From Bacillota bacterium (lineage in GTDB: Bacteria > Bacillota > Clostridia > Peptostreptococcales > Anaerovoracaceae), in assembly GCA_016284575.1 (NCBI GenBank), contig JAEEPD010000025.1, positions 1-6,849 of the forward strand: a stretch of DNA of 6,849 bases, read 5' to 3'. Within the stretch, counting starts at the first letter, position 1, and each line of letters begins with the position of its first letter. The notes beneath the pieces were generated by a model, which searched no databases, had not been told where the DNA came from, and saw only the letters and a list, made by a program, of their open reading frames with translations. A program made the position numbers and the translations under genes. Shown here piece by piece: positions 1-6,031 of the stretch.

Positions 1-939
1 ATCGCTTCTTTCCTTTACGATGCGCTTGTCAGCTGCAGCATCCTTGATGGCTGCCTTAAAGCCTGCATCGCTGAACTCAAGCTCGGTCCAGATGGTCTTT
101 TCGATAACTGCCAGCTTTTCTTCGATCTGGGCCTTGGGTGCCTTGGAAGTGAAGCATACAAAGGCTTCTCTTGGGATGGCATTGAACTTCATGCCGCCTC
201 TGAAGCTTACCAGCTGAAGCTCTATGCCTGCCAGCTGCAGCTCCTTCAGTATTCTTGCAGCAATCTTGTTGGAGTTGCCCAGCTCCTTGTTGATGGCGCC
301 GCCGGAGTGGCCGCCCTTGAGGCCTGTTATCTCCAGCATGTAGGCGGGATCGCTGTTCTTCTCGAAGCTGATGGGGCAGTGGGCCACGATGGTGGTTACG
401 CCTGCAGAGGAGACCATAGTCCTTACCTCGCCGCCGCCGTCAAGATTGATGTAGCGCTTGCCGTGGATGTCCTCCTTCTTCATGTGGGAGGCGCCAAGAA
501 GGCCTATCTCTTCCATTACGGTGAACATGCAGGAAAGGGGCGGATGGGGCAGCTTGTCATCCTCCAGGATGGCCATCATGTAGGCGATGCCGTAGCCATC
601 GTCAGCGCCAAGAGTGGTGCCTCTTGCGCGGAGCCATCCCTCCTCATCCACGTAAAGATCCAGAGGATCCTTCTCAAAATCGTGCTCCACATCGTTGTTC
701 TTCTCGCAGACCATGTCCAGATGGCCCTGGAGGATGATGGGGGGCTTGTCCTCGTAGCCGGGGCTTGCGGGCTTGTCCACCACCACATTCCAGACCTCGT
801 CCTGGGTGTACTTAAGACCATGGGCCTTGGCGAACTCCACCACCCAGTCGCTGGCCGCCTTTTCGTTGCGGGAGCCTCTGGGGATCTTGGAGAGCTCATT
901 AAAATAGTAGCAATAGCGTTTACTGAGATCAAATTCCAT
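1..939 (-). CDS. pepD: Aminoacyl-histidine dipeptidase (Xaa-His dipeptidase, M20C), 3' end cut by window edge
   Basis: Cytosolic dinuclear-zinc dipeptidase that hydrolyses Xaa-His and other dipeptides. The first 313 codons are present and the frame runs off the left edge. E. coli PepD has about 485 residues, so roughly a third is missing, including the last metal-binding histidine. Visible M20 signatures are GHLDMV (metal ligand H73, catalytic-helper D75), LGADDGYG (bridging aspartate D113), MEEIGLLGA (catalytic E143, ligand E144), LDGGGEV (ligand D167) and GGHSGG (209-214), where the lid domain begins. Spacing agrees with the E. coli enzyme to within 6-7 residues. The start is ATG at 939-937, set by AGGAGGT (952-946) six bases upstream. 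The gene lies 86 bp after pmbA on the same strand and is probably co-transcribed, although two hairpins sit in the gap. The family call is strong. Substrate preference within M20C cannot be judged from sequence. Confidence 0.93.
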   Translation of the reverse strand, partial: MEFDLSKRYCYYFNELSKIPRGSRNEKAASDWVVEFAKAHGLKYTQDEVWNVVVDKPASPGYEDKPPIILQGHLDMVCEKNNDVEHDFEKDPLDLYVDEEGWLRARGTTLGADDGYGIAYMMAILEDDKLPHPPLSCMFTVMEEIGLLGASHMKKEDIHGKRYINLDGGGEVRTMVSSAGVTTIVAHCPISFEKNSDPAYMLEITGLKGGHSGGAINKELGNSNKIAARILKELQLAGIELQLVSFRGGMKFNAIPREAFVCFTSKAPKAQIEEKLAVIEKTIWTELEFSDAGFKAAIKDAAADKRIVKERSD

Positions 940-959
940 AGATTTACCTCCTGGATGCA

Positions 960-1015
960 GGGCAGGGAGCGGTCCCGGCCCTATGTAAAACTGCGCTGCC
1001 TCAAAGGACAGCGCA
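960..1015 (-). promoter_or_regulatory. Two tandem hairpins between pmbA and pepD (possible attenuator or RNA-processing site)
   Basis: Read on the minus strand, the first hairpin (1015-992) pairs TGCGCTG and CC with GG and CAGCGCA around a TTTGA loop, with one bulged T. It is followed by GTTTTA. The T run is short, so this would be at most a weak terminator or attenuator. The second hairpin (981-960) pairs GGGC and GGGA with TCCC and GCCC across one mismatch, with a 4-base loop. It ends seven bases before the pepD Shine-Dalgarno sequence. I saw no convincing promoter in the gap. Possible roles are partial termination, protection of one mRNA segment, or tuning of pepD translation. Confidence 0.45.
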
Positions 1016-1025
1016 AAAGCTTAAC

Positions 1026-2306
1026 TTATTCGACGCCGGCAATTGTGATGTTTTCGAGCCTTGTGACCGCAGGGATCATTGCGTTGCTGTACTGGCGCAG
1101 CTCGGTGCTCATATACATCTCTGCCAGATTGTCCGCCATGTTGCCGGACACGGAGCCGCCGGATACGGGGGTGACATTTCCTTCGCCGTCGTGGAAGTAG
1201 CCCAGACGGATCTCGCCGAAGATGTCTCCGGTCATGGAATCCACCTGGAAGTCGGAAAATTCGACGACCTCAAGGAACCTGCCCTTGCGGAGCTCCGCTG
1301 CGGGCTTGCTGCCGCCGCCGGCCTTCCAGTTGGATACGCTGAAGGCATCCTCAAGGCCAAGATACTGGGCGAACATGCGGCTTCCCACATATTCCTGAGG
1401 CACGGAGTCCTTAATGAGGACGGTGTCTCTTATGGGTGCGCCTTCGGAGTCATAGGCGAAATTGCTGGGGGAGTCCGGCAGCACGCGAAGGGCCTCCAGG
1501 TTTATCCTGTCGCCCTTGATATCCTCTGCCAGGGGCTTGCCCGGCTCAAAGCTGCTCATGCGGCGGACCACATAGGCTGCGTTCAGATTGTCCAGGAAGT
1601 AGTTGTAGACCTCCAGAGCGGCGTCGGTGGAGAGCACCATGGGTGCCTTGCCAAGAGCAGGGGTGGGCTTGGTAAGAAGCCTGTCCTTGCCGATCTGAAG
1701 GGTCTCCTCCACGTCCTCCTTAAGGGTCTTTGGATTGCAGGCGCCAAGGTGGTAGAGCCTGTAGAGCTCTATCTCGTGGCCGTCCTTTCTGGCGTTCACC
1801 ACCACCTCCACCATGGAGGAGGGATAATGCTCAGTAATGTCAACGCCCTCGGAGTTTATGAGTCTTCTTTCCACCTGATTCGTGAAGATCTCGTAGCTGT
1901 TCAGATCCTCGGTCTCGGTCTCATGGACGCTGTTCATGGCTTCGATGAAGGCCTTGGCCTCCTCTGCCAGGGGACGAAGCTCCGCCTTGATGGGCTCGGC
2001 CTTCTTGGGGGTATTCAGCCTGTAGGGCTTATTTTTTACCAGGGATGCCTGATATACCAGGTCCGCAGCGATCTTTTTCAGGGCTTCGGGGCTTTCTGTG
2101 GGAGCCACCTCAGCGGAGGCGATGCCAAGGCTCTGGCCGTCATCGCTCAGCTTGTAGACCTTAAGGGTCACATGCTCCACGTTCTTCGCCCTGTTCTGAT
2201 CCAGCTTCCTGCCTATGAAATAGAACTCCCAGCCGGTGGTTTTAGTATCGATTATCTCCCAGGCATCGGCGCCGGAAGCCTTTAAAATTTCAATGTATTT
2301 TTCCAT
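1026..2306 (-). CDS. pmbA: TldE/PmbA-type partner subunit of the TldD/TldE metalloprotease
   Basis: Predicted 426-residue protein of the TldD/PmbA family (E. coli PmbA/TldE has 450). In characterised pairs TldE dimerises with TldD and shapes the chamber where unfolded peptides are cut, while TldD carries the metal site. As expected for a TldE, there is no HExxxH motif: the equivalent region (about 221-245) reads PMVLSTDAALEVYNYF. The C-terminal barrel is recognisable from VDSMTGDIFGEIRLGYF (355-371), then VSGGSVSGNM (381-390), which corresponds to the family's TGDFS...GN pattern. The chosen start is ATG at 2306-2304. It has GGGAGG (2320-2315) eight bases upstream and overlaps the tldD stop as TAATG, sharing one base, which implies translational coupling. 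A longer reading frame to 2363 adds 19 residues encoded inside tldD that look nothing like the family. The stop is TAA. Confidence 0.9.
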   Translation of the reverse strand: MEKYIEILKASGADAWEIIDTKTTGWEFYFIGRKLDQNRAKNVEHVTLKVYKLSDDGQSLGIASAEVAPTESPEALKKIAADLVYQASLVKNKPYRLNTPKKAEPIKAELRPLAEEAKAFIEAMNSVHETETEDLNSYEIFTNQVERRLINSEGVDITEHYPSSMVEVVVNARKDGHEIELYRLYHLGACNPKTLKEDVEETLQIGKDRLLTKPTPALGKAPMVLSTDAALEVYNYFLDNLNAAYVVRRMSSFEPGKPLAEDIKGDRINLEALRVLPDSPSNFAYDSEGAPIRDTVLIKDSVPQEYVGSRMFAQYLGLEDAFSVSNWKAGGGSKPAAELRKGRFLEVVEFSDFQVDSMTGDIFGEIRLGYFHDGEGNVTPVSGGSVSGNMADNLAEMYMSTELRQYSNAMIPAVTRLENITIAGVE

Positions 2307-3739
2307 TATCCGAGCCTCCCGATAGTCTTGAGATAGGGGCCGCCGTCGGAGACCTTGACCCATTCCTTGTGACCCTTGCCGCAGCCGCCGGAGCCGAATA
2401 CCAGGCGGTCGGGGCTGGCCATGGAGATGTTGCCCAGAAGATCAGGCACATAGCCGGTCATGATGACGGGCGCTACCACCTTGCCGGTGAGCTTGCCGTC
2501 CTTTATCTCGCGGCCCATCTGCAGTATGCACTGTATGCCCCAGTGCTTGGGGTCCTCCATGCCGCTTTCCATGCCCTCCAGCAGGTAGCCGAACTTGATG
2601 GACTTGATCATGTCCTCCAGGCTGTCGCTGCCGGAATCGAAGATGGTGTTGGTCATGCGGGTGTAGACCTTGTGCTCGAAGTTTTCTCTCTTGCCGTTGC
2701 CTGTGGGCTTTACGCCAAGGCGGAGAGCCGAGAGGGCATCGCAGATGCCGGTCTTGAGTATGCCGTTCTGGATCTCGATGGTGTCTCCTGCCAGGGTGCC
2801 TTCGTCGTCGAAGGCGTAGCTGGTGACGTTTTCGGCGCAGAGAGCGCCCTCGTGCATGGTCACCAGGTCGGAGCCCACGCGCTTTTCTATGTAATCAGCT
2901 CCGAGAGCTCTTCCCTTTACGAACATATCCATCTCGACGCCGTGGCCGAAGGCCTCGTGAGCTATGAGGCCGGAAACCTCGGGGCTGCAGATGATCTCGT
3001 ATTCGCCGGGAACGATGCGGTCTGCATCCAGCATGGTGAGGGCATCCTCCACCGCTTTTTCAACCTTATTGCTGAGGGTATCGAAGAGCTCGGGGCCGCA
3101 GAGGCCGGAAACGCTCTTATAGCCGAATTTGTTCTGCCCGTCCCGTCCCACGACGGCAGCCACGCTGCCTTCGCTGTAGACGTAGCTCTGGCGAAGATAG
3201 CGGTTCCTGGTGAGGAAGAGCTTGCAGATGTGGGTTGACTGGGCGTTGGCCATGCAGTCCAGCATGTGCCCGGAGAGGGTCATGCCCTTGTCGGAGATGG
3301 CGGTGAGCCTTTCGACCAGCTCCTGCAGCTTTGCCTCCTCGGGCAGCTGCTCCGCTTCCTTTTCCACGAAGAGTTCAAGTGGCTCATCCTCCAGCCTTCC
3401 TGTCTCGTAGACTGCGGTGCCTGTGGCCTTGAGGACCTCCAGCTGGGCTGTGAGGGCTTTGCTGATCTCTTCTGCAGCAGCTTCGGGGGCTGCAGGGTCG
3501 AAGCGGTCCATGGCGTATTCGCAGTAGAGGCCGTCCTTATATACGCGGACCACGGTGCCGCGTTCGGTGGTCATGGTCTTGTTGCCCACGGATTTTGAAT
3601 GCTGGGAGATGCGTACAGCAAGGCCCTTGGAGTCCGTGCTGAGCACGCTCACATAATCAAAATCCTGCTCCAGAAGCTCTATGAGCCTTCTGAGGCCGGG
3701 CACCAGAGAGTTAAGATATTCTGAAAATGGTGCTTTCAT
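2306..3739 (-). CDS. tldD: TldD zinc metalloprotease catalytic subunit
   Basis: Predicted 477-residue catalytic subunit (E. coli TldD has 481). TldD/TldE pairs are known to cleave unstructured peptides and to mature microcin B17 and degrade the CcdA antitoxin in E. coli; the substrate here is unknown. The metal motif is HEAFGHGVEMD, with H261, E262 and H265, and the third conserved ligand-region cysteine is C453 in GGCGKG. These are each one residue from the E. coli positions (262, 263, 266, 454), so the active site looks intact. The N-terminal domain (about 1-200) is the divergent half usual in the family. The start is ATG at 3739-3737, with AAAGGAG (3753-3747) seven bases upstream. The gene is first in a tldD-pmbA-(pepD) unit. 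Its Shine-Dalgarno sequence lies inside a perfect inverted repeat, described separately. Confidence 0.94.
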   Translation of the reverse strand: MKAPFSEYLNSLVPGLRRLIELLEQDFDYVSVLSTDSKGLAVRISQHSKSVGNKTMTTERGTVVRVYKDGLYCEYAMDRFDPAAPEAAAEEISKALTAQLEVLKATGTAVYETGRLEDEPLELFVEKEAEQLPEEAKLQELVERLTAISDKGMTLSGHMLDCMANAQSTHICKLFLTRNRYLRQSYVYSEGSVAAVVGRDGQNKFGYKSVSGLCGPELFDTLSNKVEKAVEDALTMLDADRIVPGEYEIICSPEVSGLIAHEAFGHGVEMDMFVKGRALGADYIEKRVGSDLVTMHEGALCAENVTSYAFDDEGTLAGDTIEIQNGILKTGICDALSALRLGVKPTGNGKRENFEHKVYTRMTNTIFDSGSDSLEDMIKSIKFGYLLEGMESGMEDPKHWGIQCILQMGREIKDGKLTGKVVAPVIMTGYVPDLLGNISMASPDRLVFGSGGCGKGHKEWVKVSDGGPYLKTIGRLG

Positions 3740-3746
3740 AACAATA

Positions 3747-3779
3747 CTCCTTTCTGCCGTTTATTTTAGCAGAAAGGAG
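3747..3779 (-). promoter_or_regulatory. Perfect 11-bp inverted repeat enclosing the tldD Shine-Dalgarno sequence
   Basis: On the minus strand, CTCCTTTCTGC (3779-3769) and GCAGAAAGGAG (3757-3747) are exact complements separated by 11 bases (3768-3758). The downstream arm contains AAAGGAG, the ribosome site of tldD, and the upstream arm is its exact complement. Any RNA that starts upstream of 3779 would form an 11-bp stem hiding that site. The sequence after the stem is UAUUGUU, too poor in U to be a normal terminator. The same dyad could instead be a DNA operator around the -10 box in its loop. The complementarity is seen directly. The regulatory role is inferred. Confidence 0.6.
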
Positions 3780-3791
3780 GTCTGTTTGGAA
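3763..3791 (-). promoter_or_regulatory. tldD: Predicted extended -10 promoter for tldD-pmbA
   Basis: The -10 box is TAAAAT (3768-3763), five of six matches to TATAAT, preceded by TGC to give the extended form TGnTAAAAT. Seventeen bases upstream is TTCCAA (3791-3786), a weak -35 with three of six matches, as is common with extended -10 promoters. Transcription would begin near 3756, leaving a leader of about 17 bases that lacks the upstream arm of the inverted repeat and so exposes the Shine-Dalgarno sequence. The prediction is by eye and untested. Confidence 0.5.
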
Positions 3792-3840
3792 TATGAAGCT
3801 GAAAAACTTTGGGGCTGCAGAGCTGTTATCTGAACGAAGT

Positions 3841-4140
3841 TCAGTCGCGGCTTCCGGTGCGGTCCGGAGCCCGGTCCTCGTCCATCTCTGCTGCTCCGTC
3901 CCAGTCGCTGTCGATGGCTCTTGAGCCCGGATCCCAGCCCTCCATGTCCACGGGCTTTTCCAGCTCCAGCTGCTCGGCGGTGTTCCTTTGGGCCATGTCC
4001 TCCACCGCTGCCTCGTAGCCCGTGAGGGCTGCAAAGGGTGAAAACTGGGCAGCCCGGTCTATGGCGGCCATTTTGTTTGGCCGCTTAGAGCCCCTGTAGG
4101 GGTAGTTTATGATGTCGCTGTAATCGTTTTTAGTCCTCAT
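3841..4140 (-). CDS. YolD-like small protein, partner of the Y-family polymerase, with shortened acidic C-terminus
   Basis: Predicted 99-residue protein. The N-terminal half carries the YolD-like pattern seen beside Y-family polymerases in Firmicutes: YSDIINYPY, then DRAAQFSPFAALTGYEAAVED (about residues 28-48). YolD-like proteins accompany UvrX/YqjW-type polymerases and are thought to act as UmuD-like accessory factors; that role is not firmly proven. Usual family members, as I recall them, continue into a beta-rich C-terminal domain. Here the protein ends in about 45 residues rich in Asp and Glu with no such domain, and no frameshifted remainder is visible downstream. It begins 71 bases after the polymerase stop, on the same strand. 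I chose ATG at 4140 because the family normally starts a few residues before the YxDII motif. ATG at 4197 would add 19 residues. Neither start has a good Shine-Dalgarno sequence, so coupling to the polymerase gene is likely. Confidence 0.78.
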   Translation of the reverse strand: MRTKNDYSDIINYPYRGSKRPNKMAAIDRAAQFSPFAALTGYEAAVEDMAQRNTAEQLELEKPVDMEGWDPGSRAIDSDWDGAAEMDEDRAPDRTGSRD

Positions 4141-4211
4141 GGTCGTGTCTGAGCCTGTAAGTGCTGCGTGGCCTGTTATTGCTGCTGCCGGATGCATGGC
4201 CGGACAGGCGC

Positions 4212-5738
4212 CTATGCCTTGTGGCCTCCGATCTGGCGGTTCCTCTCCCTTCCGGTGGCCCCCTCCTCCAGATTCATGCCCTTGAAAATGGCGTTCTTCC
4301 CGAATTTCTGCTTTATGGCCAGTATGGCCTCCTGGCGGCGGCGTTCCTCCTCCAGCTCCTTCTTTTCGGCAGCCTTCTTCTGCTCCTCCTCTTTATAGTC
4401 CGTGAACATGGACAGCTGCTCGCTCTCCGGCTCCTTCTGCTGCGCCAGGCTTTCCGGCACCACATGAATGGCGCCTATGTAGATCCTGCGCACTAACAGG
4501 GCGGGGTCCGCGATGCGGCTGAAAAGCTCGTTGATCGCTTCTATCATCATGGAGGTGGAGGATGTGGGCTGCTTAAGATTTATGCTGCCGTGGGAGGGCT
4601 TTGGCATGCGTCTTCCGTAGTGGTCCGCCACCGCGTCCTTTGAATATTTCGCTGCCAGCTTCGGGTCCGAAAGGCTTTCCGTATCGTAGATCAGGTCCAG
4701 GGTCAGCTGGTCGCAGACCATGTGCTTGCTCACCAGCTCCAGAGACAGCAGGTCCGTCATCTCCTTTACCACCAGCCTGGCGGGCACGTATTCGTAGGGG
4801 CTCATCAGCACCTGACCGGAGCTGAGGCTGTTGTTTTCCGGAACGTAGGCCTTGATGTCCGCGATGGTGGCGGGCTCGTACCCCCAGGCGTGGTCTATGA
4901 GAAGCTCCGCGTTGATGCCGAAGATGCGGTAGAGCAGGGCTTCGTTCATGGGGTCCTGGGGCCGTCCAAGGGAGCAGCGGGCCACATCCCCCATGGTGTA
5001 CATGCCGTGCTGGGCCAGCCTTCTTGCGGTGCCCGGGCCCACCCGCCAGAAATCGGTGATAGGCGTATGGTCCCAGAGCTGCCTGCGGTAGCTGAGCTCA
5101 TCCAGCTGGGCTACCCGCACTCCGTCCCTGTCCGGCTCCATGTGCTTTGCGGTGATGTCCATGGCTATCTTGCAAAGGAAGAGATTTGTGCCTATGCCGG
5201 CGGTGGCGGTGATGCCGGTGCCTGCCAGCACGTCCCTTATAAGCATCATGGTGAAGTCGTGGGGGGTCTTTTTGTAGAGTTTAAGGTATTTTGTGGCGTC
5301 TATAAAGACCTCGTCTATGGAGTAGACGTGGATGTCCTCGGGGGCCACGTACTTGAGGTAGGTCTTGTAGATCTGGGTGCTGTACTTCATGTAAAGAGCC
5401 ATGCGGGGCGGGGCTGCGATGTAGTCCAGGCTGAGGCTTGGGTCTGCCATCAGCTCCGGGTAGTCGGTGGATGACCCGGTAAAGCTCCTTCCCTTAAGGG
5501 CGGCCAGGCGCTGCCTGTTCACCTCCTTTACCCTCTGCACCACCTCAAAAAGCCTTGCTCTTCCCGAGATCCCGAAGCTTTTCAGGCTGGGGGAGACAGC
5601 CAGGCAGATGGTCTTTTCCGTGCGGCTTGCGTCTGCCACCACAAGGTTGGTGCGCAGGGGGTCCAGGCCCCGCTCCCGGCATTCCACGGAGGCGTAGAAG
5701 GATTTAAGGTCTATGGCGACATAGCATTTTTCTTCCAT
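4212..5738 (-). CDS. Y-family translesion DNA polymerase (UmuC/UvrX/DinB superfamily)
   Basis: Predicted 508-residue lesion-bypass polymerase that copies damaged DNA. The palm begins with AIDLKSFYASVE: metal-binding D10 and, five residues on, steric-gate Y15, as in UmuC. The second catalytic site is YSIDEVFID, with D142 and E143. GIGTN (181-185) and the helix-hairpin-helix segment FWRVGPGTARRL (230-241) follow, then the little-finger domain (about 300-425). QLSMF at 441-445 fits the beta-clamp motif QLxLF. The tail is a charged, probably coiled helix (about 447-475) ending in ERNRQIGGHKA, a terminus I associate with clostridial members of this group. The start is ATG at 5738, with AAGGAGG (5750-5744) five bases upstream; the longer frame to 5780 would begin inside the LexA-like box and promoter. 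It is paired with the YolD-like gene downstream, and the upstream operator suggests SOS control. It is closer to Bacillus UvrX/YqjW than to classical DinB. Confidence 0.93.
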   Translation of the reverse strand: MEEKCYVAIDLKSFYASVECRERGLDPLRTNLVVADASRTEKTICLAVSPSLKSFGISGRARLFEVVQRVKEVNRQRLAALKGRSFTGSSTDYPELMADPSLSLDYIAAPPRMALYMKYSTQIYKTYLKYVAPEDIHVYSIDEVFIDATKYLKLYKKTPHDFTMMLIRDVLAGTGITATAGIGTNLFLCKIAMDITAKHMEPDRDGVRVAQLDELSYRRQLWDHTPITDFWRVGPGTARRLAQHGMYTMGDVARCSLGRPQDPMNEALLYRIFGINAELLIDHAWGYEPATIADIKAYVPENNSLSSGQVLMSPYEYVPARLVVKEMTDLLSLELVSKHMVCDQLTLDLIYDTESLSDPKLAAKYSKDAVADHYGRRMPKPSHGSINLKQPTSSTSMMIEAINELFSRIADPALLVRRIYIGAIHVVPESLAQQKEPESEQLSMFTDYKEEEQKKAAEKKELEEERRRQEAILAIKQKFGKNAIFKGMNLEEGATGRERNRQIGGHKA

Positions 5739-5773
5739 GGGTGCCTCCTTTCCTGAAATGCGGCGGGCTGAAT

Positions 5774-5787
5774 AAAACATTTGTTCA
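5774..5787 (-). promoter_or_regulatory. LexA/DinR-like SOS operator
   Basis: The minus-strand sequence TGAACAAATGTTTT matches the Gram-positive DinR/LexA consensus CGAACRNRYGTTYC at 12 of 14 positions; only the two outermost bases differ. The inverted GAAC and GTTT half-sites are separated by the correct four bases. The box starts five bases after the -10 hexamer, so it covers the predicted transcription start, where LexA would block initiation. It lies 36 bases upstream of the polymerase start codon, the kind of gene LexA controls. Binding itself is inferred. Confidence 0.75.
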
Positions 5788-5792
5788 AATTA

Positions 5793-5821
5793 AGTATAAC
5801 ATAAAAAGCCTCCCGGGAAAA
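5793..5821 (-). promoter_or_regulatory. Promoter of the polymerase/YolD operon
   Basis: An extended -10, TGT then TATACT (hexamer 5798-5793, five of six matches), is preceded after a 17-base spacer by a poor -35, TTTTCC (5821-5816). Transcription is predicted to begin near 5786, inside the LexA-like box. The spacer and -35 overlap the terminator hairpin of the upstream operon, so the boundary between the two transcription units is very compact. Confidence 0.6.
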
Positions 5822-5830
5822 GAGGCTTTT
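5803..5830 (-). terminator. Rho-independent terminator of the upstream ABC transporter operon
   Basis: AAAAGCCTC (5804-5812) pairs perfectly with GAGGCTTTT (5822-5830): a 9-bp stem with a 9-base loop. Read on the minus strand the stem is followed by a five-T tract (5807-5803), so it should stop transcripts coming from the ABC ATPase gene. On the plus strand the tail is only four T before GG, so termination in that direction would be weak. It directly abuts the polymerase promoter. Confidence 0.8.
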
Positions 5831-5842
5831 GGTGACATTGGG

Positions 5843-6016
5843 GACGGTTCTCTTTGACACATTTTCAGGCGAACAGCAAGTGCCTCTCAGGACCACGCTC
5901 TTTGAGCTCACATCGGCCTCAGGTGTCGGCCGCTGCTCAATCAAGCGCTAGCCCAAGGTCCTTCAAAGCACTTGCTGCTTCGCTGTGATTACAAAAGGAT
6001 GACAAAGAGAACCGTC
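5843..6016. mobile_element. MITE/REP-like element: 174-bp imperfect palindrome with 14-bp terminal inverted repeats
   Basis: GACGGTTCTCTTTG (5843-5856) and its exact complement CAAAGAGAACCGTC (6003-6016) bound the block; pairing extends inward to 16 of 17 positions. Further in, GCGAACAGCAAGTGC (5869-5883) matches the complement of GCACTTGCTGCTTCGC (5968-5983) with one extra base. AGGACC (5889-5894) pairs with GGTCC (5958-5962), and GGCC (5915-5918) with GGCC (5928-5931) around a 9-base loop. The whole segment could thus fold into one long bulged hairpin. There is no coding capacity and no clear target-site duplication. GGGGACGGTTCTCTTTG resembles, from memory, repeats scattered in clostridial genomes near Y1/REP transposases. 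The element lies between the ABC gene stop and its terminator, so it would be transcribed in that 3' untranslated region. Confidence 0.65.
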
Positions 6017-6031
6017 TACGTTAGCATAGTA

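Noticed and set aside
307..1200. Long plus-strand open frame opposite pepD and the pmbA end (similar ones at 1191-2285, 2369-3238 and 4722-5474).
   Set aside because: Each lies opposite a well-supported minus-strand gene, runs across the intergenic gap or gene ends without a matching ribosome site, and has an Ala/Gly/Leu/His-rich translation typical of antisense frames in GC-rich genes.
2307..2363. Upstream extension of pmbA by 19 codons.
   Set aside because: These codons lie inside tldD, encode an Arg-rich stretch unlike the family, and the ATG at 2306 has GGGAGG at proper spacing and the TAATG overlap.
3747..3779. The inverted repeat before tldD as an ordinary intrinsic terminator of the polymerase/YolD unit.
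   Set aside because: The 3' side is followed by TATTGTT and the tldD start codon, with no T run, so a Shine-Dalgarno-masking hairpin or an operator fits better.
3832..3842. GAACGAAGTTC near the YolD-like stop, which looks like a second LexA box.
   Set aside because: The half-sites are separated by three bases, not the four required. It is better described as a small 6-bp hairpin (3830-3844) with no T run, so it is neither an operator nor a terminator.
4141..4197. Upstream ATG at 4197 for the YolD-like gene.
   Set aside because: Possible, but the extra 19 residues do not resemble the family N-terminus. Its ribosome site is no better than that of the ATG at 4140, so it is kept only as an alternative.
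5711..5944. Minus-strand 77-codon open frame across the palindromic element, terminator, promoter and polymerase start.
   Set aside because: It crosses a terminator and promoter, has no good ribosome site, and resembles no family I recognise; it is an accidental frame.
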